Under the pieces are notes generated by a model. The model saw nothing but the letters and a program-made list of their open reading frames with translations. It was not told the DNA's origin and did not search any database. Below are positions 45,972 to 55,411 of a stretch of 64,000 nucleotides of DNA, piece by piece; within the stretch, counting starts at the first letter, position 1, and each line of letters begins with the position of its first letter. The stretch comes from Bacillota bacterium (lineage in GTDB: Bacteria; Bacillota; Clostridia; Christensenellales; Aristaeellaceae): the NCBI GenBank assembly GCA_023416655.1, contig JAEZHK010000039.1, positions 46,942 through 110,941 on the forward strand, written 5' to 3'. The position numbers were made by a program, and so were the translations under genes.

Positions 45972-48317
45972 TTACGGGATCTGCTTCGTGTCGCCCAGGC
46001 CCCTCCTGAGGCGCCTGAAGAGGTAGCGCGCCTTCTCCAGCGGCTTGAGTTGCGCGGTCAGCTGCCGGTAGGCCTCCCTGGCCTGTTTGAGCGCAACGGC
46101 ATCCGGCTTTTTCTTTGCGTAGCGCGCAAGCGACAGCTGTTCCGCCGCGTACCGGAACGCGTCCTGGACGATGCCCGCCTCCCTGAGCCGGTCGGCGTAC
46201 ATCAACGGGGTCTCGCCCGGCGCGGGCGCCTGCCCCTGCTCCTCCAGTACCGTCAGCATCGCGCGATACCAGACCGCCAGCTTCTCCTGCGATCCTTCGG
46301 CTTTCTTCTCGGCGCGCTCCGGGTCCGACGCCTTGAGCCGCCGGACGACCCACCAGGCCGCAAGCGCCACCGCCACCAGGATCAGGATCAGCCAGATCAG
46401 CCACAACGGCTGATTCGATTCGGGCGTATCCGCCGTCTCGTCGTCCGGGATGTCCTCCGGCTCGGGCGTGACCTCCGGCTGGTCGGACGGATCGCTGCCA
46501 TCGTCCGGCTCGGGCTGGTCTTCGCCGGGATCGGGCGTGGCGGTAGGCGAAGCGGTGGGCTCCTCCGACGGCTCCTGCGTCGGTTCCTCCGAAGGCGACG
46601 GGGTCGGGTCCGGCGTGGGCGCGGGCGTACTGCCCGGCTTGTCCTGCCCGCCCGCTTCGGCCTCTCCGTCCGGGTCGGTCGCGGTGTCGCCGCTGCCGGG
46701 GGTGGGGTTGAACGGGACCCAGCCAACGCCCTGGAAGTAAATCTCCACCCAGGCGTGGGCGTTCTCGCCGGTGACGATGGTGCCCTCCGAACCGCTCGCG
46801 GGCACGAGGTATCCCTCCACGTAGCGGGACGGCAGGTCCGCGATGCGGGCCATCACCGCCATCGCCGACGCGAAATAGCTGCAGAAGCCCTCCTTGGAAT
46901 CAAGGAGGAAGTAGGACACGAAGTCCCGGTTCGAGGGCGGGTAGCCCACATCGATTTTATAGGTGAAATTCTTCAGGAGGTAGTTTTCAAGGGCGCGCGC
47001 CTTGGCGTAGGGCGTCGGGGCATCCTTTGTAATGTCCCGCGCCAGGTCGTACACGCCCTGCTCGATGCCCCGGGGCAGTTCCAGATAGTCGCGGCGCGCC
47101 GCGTCCATCTGGTCGTCCGGGGAGAGGCTGGCCGCGGTCACGATGCGCTCCACCGCCTCATCGTCCCCGGTGGGCATGAGCGCGGTGAAGTCGTAGTTGT
47201 CGCCGGTCTTGACGCGGCGGGTGATGAACACCTCGCCGGAATTGTTGTAATAGACCGCCATGTCCAGCCCCGTCTTCAGGCTCTGGAGCCTGTGGGGCAG
47301 AAACAGGGTGGAAATACCCTCGTGCAGCATGGTGACGTTCGCGTGAACCGTCTCGAAGGCGTCCTGGGCCGAGAAGCCGTCGAGCCGCCTCGATTCAAAG
47401 ATGCGGTCCCGGATGCCCTGCTTGGTGGGGTCGATGAAGAGGTAGCGGTTGTTGACGGCGCTGTTGGTCCAGGAATAGGTGGTGTAGTTGCGCCGGATCG
47501 AACCGCGCAGGAGGAGCATCCGGTCCGTCTCAACCAGCATGATGTTTTCATCGGTTGGGTCCGCAGGGCCGCCCAGCGAATCGCCCTGCGGCTGGTAGCC
47601 GTCCGAGTACAGCGAGTAGGACGCGCGGGCGTCGGTGAACATGAAGTAGTCAAAAAACATCTGCCGCACCTGGTCGGCGGCGTCGGCCAGCGGTTTCCAG
47701 GTGGGTGCGCCCGCGGGCAGCGCCGTAAACGCCAGCGCCGCGATGACGAGCGCCGCGGGCAGCGCCTTGAGGTAGCCCGTTTTTTCGCTGCCGGACTTCG
47801 CGAACATCGCGCCCAGCGCCGCCAGCGCGGGCAGCGCGCTCATGGGGTTCAGGTGCTTTTCGAGGAACCAGCCGTATAAAAGGATGATCAATGACAGCGT
47901 CAGCGCCGGGTACACGCCGCCGGGCATGCGGGTGATCCAGAAGAGCGCGAAGGTCAGGATCAGCGCGATCGACCAGTAGATGGTGTCGGCGTGATCGGTC
48001 AGCATCGCGGCTTCGCCGGAATTCATCGCGGTTAGCGCGCCGATGAGCGCGCCGAGCTTTTCAACCGGCCGGAACCCGCCGAATATGGCCATCCCCGCGA
48101 CGCCCGCCGCCACCATAGTCAGCGCGACCATCGCGCCGCCCTTGGACCAGGCGGCGATCGCGAGGGTCAGCGCCACCGCGCTGCAGAGCGCGTAGACGCT
48201 TAGCGCCGGGACCGAGAGGCCCATCGCCTCCGAGAGCACCAGCGTCAGAGCGCCGGACAGCATTGCCGCCACCAGCGCGCTGCCCGCGAAGTCCAGAATC
48301 CTTCTGCCTTTTGACAT
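45972..48317 (-). CDS. TgpA-like transmembrane transglutaminase-domain protein
   Basis: The 781-residue protein has an N-terminal bundle of membrane helices (about 10-215) and an external transglutaminase-like domain. Catalytic cysteine is in KEGFCSYFASAM, histidine in GENAHAWVEIYF, and the aspartate region is GWVPFNPTPG. A long Pro/Glu/Thr/Ser linker follows, then a last membrane helix (LWLIWLILILVAVALAAWWV) and a cytosolic DUF4129-like tail. This architecture is usually encoded with MoxR and DUF58 genes, as here, and is thought to act in envelope protein processing. It starts 12 bases after the DUF58 gene. Confidence 0.9.
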   Translation of the reverse strand: MSKGRRILDFAGSALVAAMLSGALTLVLSEAMGLSVPALSVYALCSAVALTLAIAAWSKGGAMVALTMVAAGVAGMAIFGGFRPVEKLGALIGALTAMNSGEAAMLTDHADTIYWSIALILTFALFWITRMPGGVYPALTLSLIILLYGWFLEKHLNPMSALPALAALGAMFAKSGSEKTGYLKALPAALVIAALAFTALPAGAPTWKPLADAADQVRQMFFDYFMFTDARASYSLYSDGYQPQGDSLGGPADPTDENIMLVETDRMLLLRGSIRRNYTTYSWTNSAVNNRYLFIDPTKQGIRDRIFESRRLDGFSAQDAFETVHANVTMLHEGISTLFLPHRLQSLKTGLDMAVYYNNSGEVFITRRVKTGDNYDFTALMPTGDDEAVERIVTAASLSPDDQMDAARRDYLELPRGIEQGVYDLARDITKDAPTPYAKARALENYLLKNFTYKIDVGYPPSNRDFVSYFLLDSKEGFCSYFASAMAVMARIADLPSRYVEGYLVPASGSEGTIVTGENAHAWVEIYFQGVGWVPFNPTPGSGDTATDPDGEAEAGGQDKPGSTPAPTPDPTPSPSEEPTQEPSEEPTASPTATPDPGEDQPEPDDGSDPSDQPEVTPEPEDIPDDETADTPESNQPLWLIWLILILVAVALAAWWVVRRLKASDPERAEKKAEGSQEKLAVWYRAMLTVLEEQGQAPAPGETPLMYADRLREAGIVQDAFRYAAEQLSLARYAKKKPDAVALKQAREAYRQLTAQLKPLEKARYLFRRLRRGLGDTKQIP

Positions 48318-48329
48318 GTATCATGTATC

Positions 48330-49496
48330 CTATATCGCGAGATTTTCCGCCCAGGGGTCGATCTGCCGGGCGCGCACGCCCGAAAGCTTCAGCCTGGTCA
48401 ACATTTCCAGTGCCTCGGTGCGCTGCGTATCAGTCACCCAGTAGACCTTGACCTGCATGCCCGACCTTCTGAACTGGGTGGCGATGTCGGCGATGCGCGC
48501 GGAGAGTACCGAAGTGACCAGCACCGCGCCGCCCGTGCGGGACATGCGCCGCATCTCCATGGACAGCAGCTGCTCGTAGGGATAGGGGCTGTCGAAATTC
48601 ACGCGCATCAGCGCGTCGACGAATCGCCCGGCCTCCGCCGCCGACTGGCCGCTGACCTCCTGCGGCTCCCGGGCGGAGAGCGGCATGCGCACCGGGTAGC
48701 CCGCCTTGAGCTGCGCGATCGCCGCCGAAGCCGCGGCCTCGCAGATGGCGTCCTCGGTGGACATGGCGTGGCTTCGGAACGCGCCCAGCGGCGTCAGGTC
48801 CACCAGGATCAGCGTGTCGGGCCGGGCGGATTCCTCGTAGGTGCGCACCATCAGCTCGCGCTTTCGCATCGTCAGCTTCCAGTGCACCTTTTTGAGCGCG
48901 TCGCCCGGGATCCAGTCGCGGACGCCCGAGGGCGACGCGGCGTCCTCGGTCATGCGGCTGATGTGCTCCGCGCCGGTTTCCACCGACTGCAGCGCCATCG
49001 CCTCCTCCTGGGACACCTTGGGCCGAACCTCCACCCGCGCCATCTGGCCGCCCGCCTTGCGGGACAGGGTGACCAGGCCAAAGAGGTCCGTGACCGTGAG
49101 GCGCGTGACGCCCACCTGGTAGGAGCCCCGGTGCGGACAGCGGAACGCCGCCTCGTACTCGAAGGGGCGGAACGGACGCGGCGCGATTTCCACCGAGCCG
49201 GAGGCGTCCTGATCCCCCGGGACGGACAATTGCAGTTCCAGCGCCCGCACGGGCAGCGGGCACAGATGCTTGACGACGACGCTCAGACGAATCTCCTGCC
49301 CGCGCGTCACCACGCGGCGCGGGCATTCGGCCTTCGCGCCGGCGGTGTAGAGCGTCCAGATGGTGGAGACATACGCATAGAGGAGCATCAGCCCCATCGC
49401 AATCGCGATCAGATAATATAGGGACGACCCGCTCGACAGCGCGGCGGCCAGCGCCGTCAGCCCTGCCAGTAGGAACGCCGCGGCGCGTCCTTTCAC
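48330..49496 (-). CDS. DUF58 protein
   Basis: The 388-residue protein has two N-terminal membrane helices, then a DUF58 von Willebrand-like domain with ASPSGVRDWIPGDALKKVHW (about 186-205) and the MIDAS-like DLTPLGAF region. It partners the MoxR ATPase encoded upstream; the start overlaps that gene by four bases. Confidence 0.9.
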   Translation of the reverse strand: MKGRAAAFLLAGLTALAAALSSGSSLYYLIAIAMGLMLLYAYVSTIWTLYTAGAKAECPRRVVTRGQEIRLSVVVKHLCPLPVRALELQLSVPGDQDASGSVEIAPRPFRPFEYEAAFRCPHRGSYQVGVTRLTVTDLFGLVTLSRKAGGQMARVEVRPKVSQEEAMALQSVETGAEHISRMTEDAASPSGVRDWIPGDALKKVHWKLTMRKRELMVRTYEESARPDTLILVDLTPLGAFRSHAMSTEDAICEAAASAAIAQLKAGYPVRMPLSAREPQEVSGQSAAEAGRFVDALMRVNFDSPYPYEQLLSMEMRRMSRTGGAVLVTSVLSARIADIATQFRRSGMQVKVYWVTDTQRTEALEMLTRLKLSGVRARQIDPWAENLAI

Positions 49497-50440
49497 TTGA
49501 TCTTCACCGGCACCTGCACGGAGCCAACCACCGCGTTCAGCGCGCGCTCGGGCGTGATGGAGCGCATGCGCGCCTCGGGGCTTAAGACAATGCGGTGGGC
49601 CAACACCGGCTGCGCCATGGCCTGGATGTCCTCGGGGATCACGTAATCGCGCCCGGCCAGCATCGCGCGGGCCTGCGAGGCCCGGATCAGCGAGATGGCC
49701 GCGCGGGTGGAGATGCCCAGCTGCATGCCGCTGTACTTGCGGGAGGCCGCCGCGATCATCGCGACGTAGGCGCGCACCTCGCGGGAGGCGTAGACCGTGC
49801 CCACCGCGCGCTGCAGCGACAGGATGTCCTGCGCGGTACAGATGGAGCGCAGCTCCTCCATGGGCCGGGCGTTGGTGGAAAAGCGGTCGAGGATGTCCAT
49901 CTCCTCGTCCTGGGTCGGGTAGCCGATGGCGACCCGCATGAAAAAGCGATCCAGCTGCGCCTCCGGCAGCGGATAGGTGCCCACGAAGTCCACCGGGTTC
50001 TGCGTCGCCAGTACGATGAAGGGCTTGGGCGTCTTGTAGGTGGTGCCGTCCACCGTCACCTGGCCCTCCTCCATAACCTCAAGCAGCGACGACTGCGTCT
50101 TCGGCGAGGTGCGGTTGATCTCGTCCGCCAGCACGATCTGGCTCATCACAAGGCCCGGGCGGAATTCCATCTCCCCCGTCTTGAAGTTGACAAGCGAGAA
50201 GCCGGTGATGTCCGAGGGCGTGATGTCCGGCGTGAACTGGATGCGCTTGAAGGAAAGGTCGAGCGACCTCGCCAGCGCGGAGGCCAGCGTGGTCTTGCCG
50301 ACGCCCGGAACGTCCTCGATCAGCACGTGCCCCTGGCAAATCAGCGAAATGAGGAGCAGATCCACCACGTCGCGCTTGCCGACGATCACCTTTCCGACAT
50401 TGTCCCCCAAGAGTTTGGCCATGTTTTGAGCAGCCTGCAT
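49493..50440 (-). CDS. MoxR family AAA+ ATPase
   Basis: The 315-residue ATPase has Walker A EDVPGVGKTTLASAL (about 38-52), Walker B VLADEINRTSPKTQSSLLE and sensor 1 VLATQNPVDFVGTYPLPEAQ. MoxR proteins act as chaperones for metal insertion or complex assembly with DUF58 partners. It is the first gene of the operon with DUF58 and transglutaminase genes. Confidence 0.93.
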   Translation of the reverse strand: MQAAQNMAKLLGDNVGKVIVGKRDVVDLLLISLICQGHVLIEDVPGVGKTTLASALARSLDLSFKRIQFTPDITPSDITGFSLVNFKTGEMEFRPGLVMSQIVLADEINRTSPKTQSSLLEVMEEGQVTVDGTTYKTPKPFIVLATQNPVDFVGTYPLPEAQLDRFFMRVAIGYPTQDEEMDILDRFSTNARPMEELRSICTAQDILSLQRAVGTVYASREVRAYVAMIAAASRKYSGMQLGISTRAAISLIRASQARAMLAGRDYVIPEDIQAMAQPVLAHRIVLSPEARMRSITPERALNAVVGSVQVPVKIK

Positions 50441-50561
50441 ACCGCGCGTTTCTCCTGTACTCTATATAGTTCCAAACTTTAGACGCAAGTTGGTTCCCGA
50501 TTAGTATACTCCATCCTTTGGCGCCATGACAAGCAAAGGCGGGAAAATGCCATAAATTGCA

Positions 50562-50812
50562 GGCAAACGCTTCTGCCGAAGGCATAAGCGTTTGCGAGGG
50601 GAGGTGATGCGCGAGCCTAAAAATCTGCGGATTTTTCGGGCGGCTCACTGACTTGTGGTATTGTTTCCGTAACCAGTGTGTGCACTGATTCCGGAAACCG
50701 ATTCCCGGCGCGCGGGTCGCCGGGAACGATGAGAGCCCTGGGGCTGTCCGACGACTTCGTCGATTCCTGAACATGGAGGGCTGCGGCCATCCAAGCCTCC
50801 CGGGGTATGTAA
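50562..50812 (+). repeat. Modular hairpin element, second subtype (copy 2)
   Basis: The outer hairpin is GCAAACGCTT/AAGCGTTTGC (50562-50596). Then come CTGCGGATTTTTCGGGCGGC, TCACTGACTTGTGG, TTGTTTCCGTAACCAGTG with its partner, GATTCCCGGCGCG...CGCCGGGAAC, and the terminal box ATGGAGGGC-TGCG-GCCATCCAAGCCTCCC. The terminal box is the same as in the first subtype, inverted, which links the two subtypes. It fills most of the gene-free stretch 50441-50890. Confidence 0.7.
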
Positions 50813-50848
50813 TTCGGATAATTTGAATTCCATGCGGAGGGCAGGATA

Positions 50849-50857
50849 TGGTATAAT
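50849..50857 (+). promoter_or_regulatory. Extended -10 promoter of acpS
   Basis: TGGTATAAT is an extended -10 with TG upstream and a perfect TATAAT (50852-50857). No good -35 is visible at normal spacing. It lies 33 bases before the ATG. Confidence 0.5.
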
Positions 50858-50890
50858 AAACCCATAATTGAAGCGGCGGGGGGCGGGGTT

Positions 50891-51253
50891 ATGATCGCGG
50901 GGCTGGGCATCGACGTCTGCGAAATCGCGCGCATCGAAAAGGCGATGGAGCGCCCGCGCTTTCAGCTGCGCGCGTTCACCGAGGGCGAGCGGGCGCGGAT
51001 CGAGCAGCGGGGCGCGAAGACCGCCGCGGGACTTTTCGCCGTCAAGGAAGCGGTCGCGAAGGCGCTGGGCTGCGGGTTTGACGGGTTCGGCCTTCAGGAC
51101 GTGGAGATTCTTTGGGACGAGGCCGGGCGACCCCGGTGCCGCCTGACCGGCGGGGCGCTCAAGCGCCTCGAGGCGATCGGCGGCGGCTCCGTCTTCGTGT
51201 CGATCACCCATGACGCGGGCATCGCCGCGGCGGTGGCGGTGATCGAGGCTTAG
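50891..51253 (+). CDS. acpS: Holo-[acyl-carrier-protein] synthase
   Basis: The 120-residue enzyme transfers the phosphopantetheine arm from CoA to acyl carrier protein. GLGIDVCEIARIEKAM (about 4-19) carries the magnesium-binding aspartate, and LFAVKEAVAKALGCGF (about 48-63) the conserved Lys-Glu pair. FVSITHDAGIAAAVAV closes the fold. Length is normal for the AcpS class. GGGGCGGGG precedes the ATG. Confidence 0.95.
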   Translation: MIAGLGIDVCEIARIEKAMERPRFQLRAFTEGERARIEQRGAKTAAGLFAVKEAVAKALGCGFDGFGLQDVEILWDEAGRPRCRLTGGALKRLEAIGGGSVFVSITHDAGIAAAVAVIEA

Positions 51254-51480
51254 GAAATCTGAAATCGGTACGCGTAAAGTGGGGTCATATGATGTCCAGA
51301 ACAGCGGCGGCTCTGGCAAAAAATGGAATCCAGTACGTCTGAAACCTCAGGAACATTTTGGCAGGCGTTTCGTCAGATATGCAAACGGACGCGCGCTTTG
51401 GGGCATTTGGGGAAGTGTCCCATCCCGGGGCGCGTCCGGAGTTTCAAGCAACAAAAGGGATAGCTTTGGAGGGTGGGTTT

Positions 51481-52512
51481 ATGAAACGGTTTTTGTCTGT
51501 GCTGATGGCCCTGATGCTCCTGACCTTCATACCTTCCGCGCCGGTCGCGCTGGCGGAAGTGTTTTCCGCGACCACGTCCATCTTCGACGCGTCGGAGGAG
51601 CAACTCAATAACATCGTGCTGGCGGTCGAGGCCCTGAACGGCGCCTTCGTCCCGTCGGGCGAGACGTTCTCGTTCAACGACGTCGTGGGACCCCGGACCG
51701 AAGAGAGGGGTTACGTCGACGCGATCAACGGTCGGGGCGCGGAGTCGATGGGCGGCGGCGTTTCGCAGGTTGCGGCGACGCTGTATCTGGCGCTCAAGCA
51801 GATGGACGGCATCGAATACCTGGAGAAGAAAACCTACGGCAGCAAGTTCACCGGAAGCTATGTGGACTCGGGCTCGGACGCCATCGTCACCGACTACAAC
51901 GAAGGCATCGACTTCAGCTTCGTCAACAATGGCGACGACCTCTCCATCAGCATCTCGGTCACCGATTCGGACATCGAGTGCTCCCTGGCGAGCGGCGGCG
52001 ACAGCGGCGAGGACGGCTGGGACGACGAGAGCGGCGACAGCGGCGAGGACGGCTTCGAGGATTCCGCCCTGGCCGGCTCCGCCTCTTTCTACGTGGACGG
52101 CGACAGCGCCCTTCTCAATAACATTGACCTTGCGGCCAGCGCCATCAACGGCACGGTGCTGGAGAACGGCGACACGTTCTCCTTCAACGACATCGTAGGC
52201 CCCCGCACCGAGGACAACGGCTATGAAAACGCCCTCAATGGTCGCGGCGTCAAGGTGGTCGGCGGCGGCGTGGCGCAGGTGGCCAGCGCGCTGTGGCTTG
52301 CGGTCAAGGACATGAGCGACATCACCGTCGTGGACAAAGCCACCTACGGCGACCGCTACAACCAGTCCTACGTGGACAACCCGGACGACGCGATCTTAAC
52401 CGATTACAACGCCGGGACCGACTTCACCTTCCGAAACGTTGGCTACGGCCCGCTGACGATCTACACCCGGCTTGAGGACGACACCCTGACCTGCGAATTC
52501 TACGAAAACTGA
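51481..52512 (+). CDS. Secreted twin VanW-like domain protein 1
   Basis: The 343-residue protein has a signal peptide (1-25) and two VanW-like domains (about 30-170 and 200-343) joined by an acidic linker with two SGEDG units. Each domain follows VanW order: GETFSFNDVVGPRTEERGY, NGRG, GGGVSQVAATLY, then DAIVTDYNEGIDFSF. The cysteine of the usual GGGVCQ motif is Ser95 in domain 1 and Ala265 in domain 2. There is no anchor, so it is exported as a soluble protein. VanW function is unknown even in its namesake glycopeptide cluster. GGAGG precedes the ATG. Confidence 0.82.
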   Translation: MKRFLSVLMALMLLTFIPSAPVALAEVFSATTSIFDASEEQLNNIVLAVEALNGAFVPSGETFSFNDVVGPRTEERGYVDAINGRGAESMGGGVSQVAATLYLALKQMDGIEYLEKKTYGSKFTGSYVDSGSDAIVTDYNEGIDFSFVNNGDDLSISISVTDSDIECSLASGGDSGEDGWDDESGDSGEDGFEDSALAGSASFYVDGDSALLNNIDLAASAINGTVLENGDTFSFNDIVGPRTEDNGYENALNGRGVKVVGGGVAQVASALWLAVKDMSDITVVDKATYGDRYNQSYVDNPDDAILTDYNAGTDFTFRNVGYGPLTIYTRLEDDTLTCEFYEN

Positions 52513-52523
52513 TCGCCTATGTG

Positions 52524-52705
52524 GCGTTGAAAATCCGCCGGGCGGCTTTTCAACGCGAAGGAAGAGGCTCTGCGTGAGCCTGTAACGCCCACGGGCGTCC
52601 CGGGCGGCTCACTGACATGCGGAGTTGTTTCTGTCACCAGTGTTCGCACTGGTGACGGAAACCGATTCCCGGCGCGTTAGAGCCCGGGAACGATTAGAGC
52701 CTTCA
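52524..52705 (+). repeat. Modular hairpin element, second subtype (copy 3)
   Basis: The outer hairpin is GCGTTGAAAA/TTTTCAACGC (52524-52556). Then come a short hairpin around CGCCCACGGGCG, GGGCGGCTCACTGACATGCG, TTGTTTCTGTCACCAGTG/CACTGGTGACGGAAAC and GATTCCCGGCGCG/GGGAAC. The central hairpin pairs fully although its sequence differs from the copies at 43899 and 50562. It occupies the gap between the first two VanW genes. Confidence 0.7.
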
Positions 52706-52869
52706 TGAAGTAGCCTGTTGCGTTTGAGGTGCGGCGTTTTCGTATAACGCCGCGCCTCTTATGCGCCGGAGACTAACTCTCCATACATTGATTAAAACGT
52801 GGCGAACCGCGTATAAACAAAAGAGCCCGCGGCGCTTCCTCAGGATGCGCGCCCGGAAAGGGTGGAACG

Positions 52870-53934
52870 ATGCGAAGGTGGCTGACACTGTTCCTCGCGC
52901 TTGTGCTTGTGTTTGGTTTCCTCCCCGCGGGTGGGTTCGCGGAAGGCGGCCGGGCGAACATCCCGCTGGACGGGGCATCCCAGGGGCAGCGCGGGAACAT
53001 CGAGCTTGCGGTCAAGGCGCTCGACGGCGCGATCGTGAAGAAGGGCGAAACCTTCTCGTTCAACGAGGTCGTCGGCCCGCGAAGCAAGGAAAACGGCTAC
53101 GTGTCCGCCGTCAACGGCCGGGGCGCGAAGAAGCTGGGCGGCGGCGTTTCGCAGGTCGCGACCACGCTGTACCTGGCGCTAAAAAGGCTGGAGGGCATAC
53201 AATATCTGCAAAAGCAGACCTACGGCAACCAGTTCGCGGGCGGCTACGTGGAATCCGGTTATGACGCGGTCGTCACCGACTATAAGAAGGACATCGATTT
53301 CCGGTTCGTGAATGGTTCCAGCGACTTTGCGATCCGCATCCGGACGACGGACGAGGCCATCGAGTGCGAGCTGGTCGCGCCGGAGGAGGAAACCAGCGGC
53401 CCAGCGCAGTTGGGCGCGGCAAGCGCCGCCCCGGGAGACGAAGGCGACGATCCCATTGAAAGCGCCGCCCAGGACGACCCGGACGTGGCGGGCGCTTCGC
53501 GCATCATGATCGACGGCCCGGACGCGATGCTGGAGAACATCCAGCTGGCTTCCAGCGGCATCTACGGCGTCGTGGTGCGGCGCGGCGGCACCTTCTCGTT
53601 CAACGAGCTGGTCGGCCCCAACACCGAGGACGCCGGGTACAGGCTTGCCCCGGACGGGCGCGGCGAAGCGGTGGTGGGCGGCGGCGTGTCGGTGATCGCG
53701 AGCGCCCTGTGGCTCGCGGTCCGGGACATGGACGACATCGAGGTCATCAAAAAGACCACGTATGGCAGCGCGTACAACCAGTCCTACGTGGACGACCCGG
53801 ACGACGCGGTCCGGACCGACTATTTGAAGGGCGTGGACTTCCGCTTCCGCTACAAGGGGCGCGGCTCGATCACGATCTACGCGTACATCCTGGAGGGCGA
53901 GCTGATCTGCGAGATCCGGCACAACAACAGTTGA
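52870..53934 (+). CDS. Secreted twin VanW-like domain protein 2
   Basis: The 354-residue protein has a signal peptide (1-24), domain 1 (about 31-170, GGGVSQVATTLY with Ser94 in the cysteine position), an Ala/Asp/Glu-rich linker (about 171-210) and domain 2 (about 212-354). Domain 2 has GETFSFN-like GGTFSFNELVGP and GGGVSVIASALW, with Ser274 and a changed glutamine. It is the most divergent of the three paralogues. The start at 52870 is chosen because the signal peptide begins there; its GGAAAGGGTGG lies just upstream. Confidence 0.82.
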   Translation: MRRWLTLFLALVLVFGFLPAGGFAEGGRANIPLDGASQGQRGNIELAVKALDGAIVKKGETFSFNEVVGPRSKENGYVSAVNGRGAKKLGGGVSQVATTLYLALKRLEGIQYLQKQTYGNQFAGGYVESGYDAVVTDYKKDIDFRFVNGSSDFAIRIRTTDEAIECELVAPEEETSGPAQLGAASAAPGDEGDDPIESAAQDDPDVAGASRIMIDGPDAMLENIQLASSGIYGVVVRRGGTFSFNELVGPNTEDAGYRLAPDGRGEAVVGGGVSVIASALWLAVRDMDDIEVIKKTTYGSAYNQSYVDDPDDAVRTDYLKGVDFRFRYKGRGSITIYAYILEGELICEIRHNNS

Positions 53935-54175
53935 CGGCGAATGGCTCCAGAACCCTTATTTTCAGCGCCTCGCGCTAAAGAAACGCGCCGAAGCGCCGAT
54001 AACAAACACTGGAACAATTTGATGCGCCCTTCGTCTTAGTTGCGTAAACCGCGAAGGAACGAAAGCCCGCGAAACGGCTGGCTTCCGGAACAGAAAAATA
54101 CGGATTCAACCACCCTTACGCCTCGCGGTTTTCAAGCGAAGGCGGCGCACCGGGCAGACCATAGGAGGATGAACC

Positions 54176-55156
54176 ATGAAAAAACTGATGGCTCTGGGCA
54201 TGGCGCTCGTCCTTATGACCGGCGTACTGGCCGCGCCGGCGATGGCGGACACCGACGTAACCTCCAGCACCCCGCTGGACAGCGCGTCCAGCGCGCAGCG
54301 CAGCAACATCCAACTGGCGGTCGACGCGCTCGACGGCGCGTACTTGGCCTATGGCGACGTGTTCTCGTTCAACGACATCGTGGGCGACCGGACCGCGGAT
54401 CGCGGCTACAAGACCGCGGTCAACGGGCGGGGCGTCAAGGCGATGGGCGGCGGCGTGGCGCAGGTGGCCTCGACGCTGTACCTGGCGCTCGAGCAACTGG
54501 ACGGGATCGACTACGTCGAAAAAAAGACCTATGGCAGCAAGTTCGCGGGGAACTACGTGTTCTCCGGCGACGAGGCCATCATCACCGACTCCAGCGAGGG
54601 CATCGACTTCATCTTTGAGAACAACTACGACGACTTTTATATCAACATCTGGACCACCGACACCACCGTCGAGTGCACGCTGTCCTCCTACGACGACCCG
54701 GGCTACGGCGACAGCGTCGGCTCCTCCACGATAACCCTGGACGGCACCTCCGCCCTGATCCACAACATCGAGCTGGCCGCCGGTTCCGTCTACGACACGG
54801 TGCTCGAAAGCGGCGACACCTTCTCCTTCAACGCTGTGGTCGGCCCGCGCACCGCGGACTACGGCTACAAGAGCGCCCTCAACGGCCGCGGCGTCAAGGT
54901 GGTGGGCGGCGGCGTAGCGCAGGTGGCCAGCGCCATCTGGCTGGCGATCAAGGATCTGGACGACGTGACCATCGAAGAGATGTCCACCTACGGCAGCCGC
55001 TACAACCAGTCCTACGTGGACGACCCGGACGACGCCATCCTGACGGACTACGCGGCGGGCAACGACTTCGCGTTCACCTACGACGGGGACGGCGAGCTTT
55101 CGATCTACACCCAGGTGTCGGGCGACACCCTGACCTGCGAAATCTATGAAAACTAG
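54176..55156 (+). CDS. Secreted twin VanW-like domain protein 3
   Basis: The 326-residue protein has a signal peptide (1-24), domain 1 (about 30-172, FSFNDIVGDRTADRGY and GGGVAQVASTLY, Ala95) and domain 2 (about 185-326, FSFNAVVGPRTADYGY and GGGVAQVASAIW, Ala248). The linker is short. Domain 2 shares NGRGVKVVGGGVAQVAS and SYVDDPDDA with the other family members. Domains 1 resemble one another between proteins more than they resemble domains 2, so the internal duplication came before the gene copying. AGGAGG precedes the ATG. Confidence 0.82.
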   Translation: MKKLMALGMALVLMTGVLAAPAMADTDVTSSTPLDSASSAQRSNIQLAVDALDGAYLAYGDVFSFNDIVGDRTADRGYKTAVNGRGVKAMGGGVAQVASTLYLALEQLDGIDYVEKKTYGSKFAGNYVFSGDEAIITDSSEGIDFIFENNYDDFYINIWTTDTTVECTLSSYDDPGYGDSVGSSTITLDGTSALIHNIELAAGSVYDTVLESGDTFSFNAVVGPRTADYGYKSALNGRGVKVVGGGVAQVASAIWLAIKDLDDVTIEEMSTYGSRYNQSYVDDPDDAILTDYAAGNDFAFTYDGDGELSIYTQVSGDTLTCEIYEN

Positions 55157-55370
55157 GGCAACAGCCTGAGCTGGAAGCTCAGGCTGTTGCCAAGGGTTCG
55201 GGGCCGGATTCCAGAATTTCCTGCGGGAAATTCCGGGCGGAATCCGGGCTTAAGGAATTGATTCCCCGTCGGTCGGGCAAGCTCGCCCTTTGGGGGAATC
55301 CATTTGCACCGGCAAAGCCGATGCAAATGATCCAAGATGGAGGGCTTCGGCCCTCCAAACCTCCTATGGG
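55157..55370 (-). repeat. Modular hairpin element, copy 3 (inverted)
   Basis: The outer hairpin GGCAACAGCCTGAGCT/AGCTCAGGCTGTTGCC (55157-55191, perfect 16-bp stem) starts right after the VanW3 stop. Then come GGGGCCGGATT, AATTTCC-TGCG-GGAAATT, ATTCCCC...GGGGGAAT enclosing GGGCAAGCTCGCCC, a variable hairpin and ATGGAGGGC-TTCG-GCCCTCCAAACCTCC. It is the reverse of the copies at 28117 and 37431. Confidence 0.8.
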
Positions 55371-55411
55371 TAACCCGGTATGAACACATGCCAAAGTAAT
55401 GGGAGAATCCG